This document shows positions 21,642 to 22,865 of a DNA stretch of 22,865 nucleotides, piece by piece. The stretch spans positions 1-22,865 of the IMG/VR virus record IMGVR_UViG_3300009705_000130; one strand, written 5' to 3'. Position 1 is the first letter of the stretch. Each line of letters opens with the position of its first letter. The translations under genes and the position numbers were made by a program. The stretch comes from a virus. Under the pieces are notes generated by a model. That model searched no databases. It saw only the letters and a list, made by a program, of their open reading frames with translations, and was not told the origin of the DNA.

Positions 21642-22865
21642 TTATACTTCATTTAATTGTTCCTCTTTCTCTATTGTTGATACATCAACATCTATTTCGC
21701 AATTACCACCAGAACAAGCGAGTTCTCCAGATAAGTCGGTATTATCGTCTAACTCAATAACTTTTGTTAGGTCTACTTCAGTTAAAGATTTCATCATTTC
21801 ATTATATTTTACCTCGGTTATATCCTCAAAAGGAGCTTGAATGTATGTACCACCATTGTAGGGTAATACTGATAGTCCATTATAATGTTTTCTATTTTCC
21901 CACATCCATTCACCAGCCGCATCCCATTCGTGATCTCTTAATGAAATAGTTGCCGATACATTATGTGAGTTTGAACCTTTTCTATGTCCGGCTCTCACCC
22001 ATTCAGTAGCTACTTTCTTAACTCTCTCTAAAAGTTGGAATGGGGATTCTGTTCTCATTATGGAACCTTCTGGTGCTTTTTGTGGTATAGATATCACTGC
22101 AGTGTCATGTGGTCTAAAATATTCATCTTCTACTAGTTCTGGGTGATTAATATGTAAATATGTGTAAATTGCTTCATTTTTACCCACTCTAACTCTACGA
22201 ATATAATAATCATTATGCCAAGCATGTATACCTGACGACGTTCCTAAGGTTAGTGATGTTGTCCCTGCGGGTTTTACGGTTGTACACCTAGCTGACTGAT
22301 TTATGTTGATTAATTTGGACACTCTAGTGTTTTCTCTCTTCACTAAACTTGCCGCTTTTGACATATCATATTCTAATACCTTACCAGACCCTATTCCCGT
22401 CATTGACACCCCAATTAATGCATCTTTTTCAGTGGTCTCTTGCCATATTTCTCTTAAGTAGTGAAAATTAGTGTATCCCGCTTGTAGTGTACCAATAAAC
22501 GCTGCGGTTTTTACTCTTTGATTTAGGTCTTCTTGTGAGTTTATATTAGAAACGTTTACTTCACAAAGATTACAGAACTGATTTGGTCTTAGTGCAATTT
22601 CGCAACAAGGATTAGTCCCCCAATCTTTATCGTTATTAAGATATATCCCTGGTTCTCCCGCTCCAGATAACTCAACTCTTTTCCATAGGTCCATAAAAAA
22701 CTCTTTGGTGATTTTATGTCTCATTAAACATGCGGAATTATTTGATCTACCTCTTTGTGGATTTAACTCCCACCAGTTACCAACTTTACAAGATATCATC
22801 TGTTCGTCGTCCGCAGAAAATAAACTAATAAGTGCTGCTCTTCTAATACCACCAGCCAATACAGC
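21642..22865 (-). CDS. nrdJ: Adenosylcobalamin-dependent (class II) ribonucleotide reductase, C-terminal part
   Basis: 407 residues to the stop at 21642; the frame is open at the right edge, so the N-terminus lies outside. It reduces ribonucleotides to deoxyribonucleotides for phage DNA synthesis, using coenzyme B12 to make a thiyl radical. Seen: A-G-G-I-R-R-A-A at the edge (family GGVRRSA-type motif), W-W-E-L-N-P-Q-R-G-R-S-N-N-S-A, then N-P-C-C-E-I-A-L-R-P-N-Q-F-C-N-L-C-E-V-N. The Cys spacing there (C then C 11 residues later) equals the catalytic C408 and redox C419 of Lactobacillus RTPR. The C-terminus has C-S-G-G-N-C, a C-x4-C pair like the RTPR shuttle cysteines C731/C736. NPCC replaces the more usual NPCG. 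These features favour the monomeric RTPR type over NrdA. A TTG at 22859 is an internal Leu codon, not the start. It ends at a strong terminator, so it is separate from the tail operon. Confidence 0.88.
   Translation of the reverse strand, partial: AVLAGGIRRAALISLFSADDEQMISCKVGNWWELNPQRGRSNNSACLMRHKITKEFFMDLWKRVELSGAGEPGIYLNNDKDWGTNPCCEIALRPNQFCNLCEVNVSNINSQEDLNQRVKTAAFIGTLQAGYTNFHYLREIWQETTEKDALIGVSMTGIGSGKVLEYDMSKAASLVKRENTRVSKLININQSARCTTVKPAGTTSLTLGTSSGIHAWHNDYYIRRVRVGKNEAIYTYLHINHPELVEDEYFRPHDTAVISIPQKAPEGSIMRTESPFQLLERVKKVATEWVRAGHRKGSNSHNVSATISLRDHEWDAAGEWMWENRKHYNGLSVLPYNGGTYIQAPFEDITEVKYNEMMKSLTEVDLTKVIELDDNTDLSGELACSGGNCEIDVDVSTIEKEEQLNEV

Noticed and set aside
22857-22859. TTG as the start of the ribonucleotide reductase gene
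   Set aside because: The frame continues upstream to the window edge with A-V before L-A-G-G-I-R-R, a conserved internal motif, so TTG is a Leu codon and the gene is simply cut.

Overview
The window looks like part of the genome of a large, AT-rich, contractile-tailed bacteriophage (T4-superfamily-like myovirus), probably infecting a Bacteroidetes (flavobacterial-type) host. The phage call rests on adjacent T4 gp25-like and gp6-like baseplate wedge genes, followed by an uninterrupted run of very large proteins and a tail-protein-I-like baseplate gene. The host guess is weaker. It rests on three things: cysteine-rich 'GCTD...NYDP...DDGSC' repeats of the kind common in marine Bacteroidetes surface proteins, a small DUF5522-type protein of the kind found in Bacteroidetes, and starts that lack Shine-Dalgarno sequences. 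No capsid, terminase or polymerase gene is visible, so finer taxonomy cannot be given.

Every credible gene lies on the minus strand, so the order of transcription runs from high to low coordinates. (1) 22865-21642: C-terminal part of an adenosylcobalamin-dependent (class II) ribonucleotide reductase, ending at a strong rho-independent terminator (21598-21564). (2) 21539-21351: a 62-residue DUF5522-like cysteine-cluster protein. (3) 21295-19104: baseplate wedge genes of the gp25 and gp6 type. (4) 19048-2332: five tightly packed genes of 1277, 1767, 349, 1193 and 978 residues. They make up nearly 17 kb and sit where T4 has gp7 to gp10. (5) 2315-1422: an unrecognised 297-residue protein. (6) 1422-1: the first 474 residues of a baseplate protein with a tail-protein-I-like domain, running off the left edge.

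The structural block appears to be one late transcription unit. Most gene gaps are 0 to 16 nt, two junctions are TAATG stop-start overlaps, and the two larger gaps (about 55 nt, before the gp25-like gene and before the 1277-residue gene) share an AATATTTAT element 13-14 nt upstream of the start. No intergenic stretch exceeds about 100 nt, and I saw no tRNA, CRISPR array or transposon.

The most interesting content is the mosaic of repeated cysteine-rich modules in the 978-, 1193- and 1767-residue proteins. At least three module types recur within and between these proteins, alongside stretches that look like carbohydrate-binding or C1q-type beta-sandwiches and a carboxypeptidase-regulatory-like domain. 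I infer an elaborate baseplate or host-recognition apparatus built partly from domains typical of Bacteroidetes extracellular proteins. This is inference from visible motifs; no search was run.
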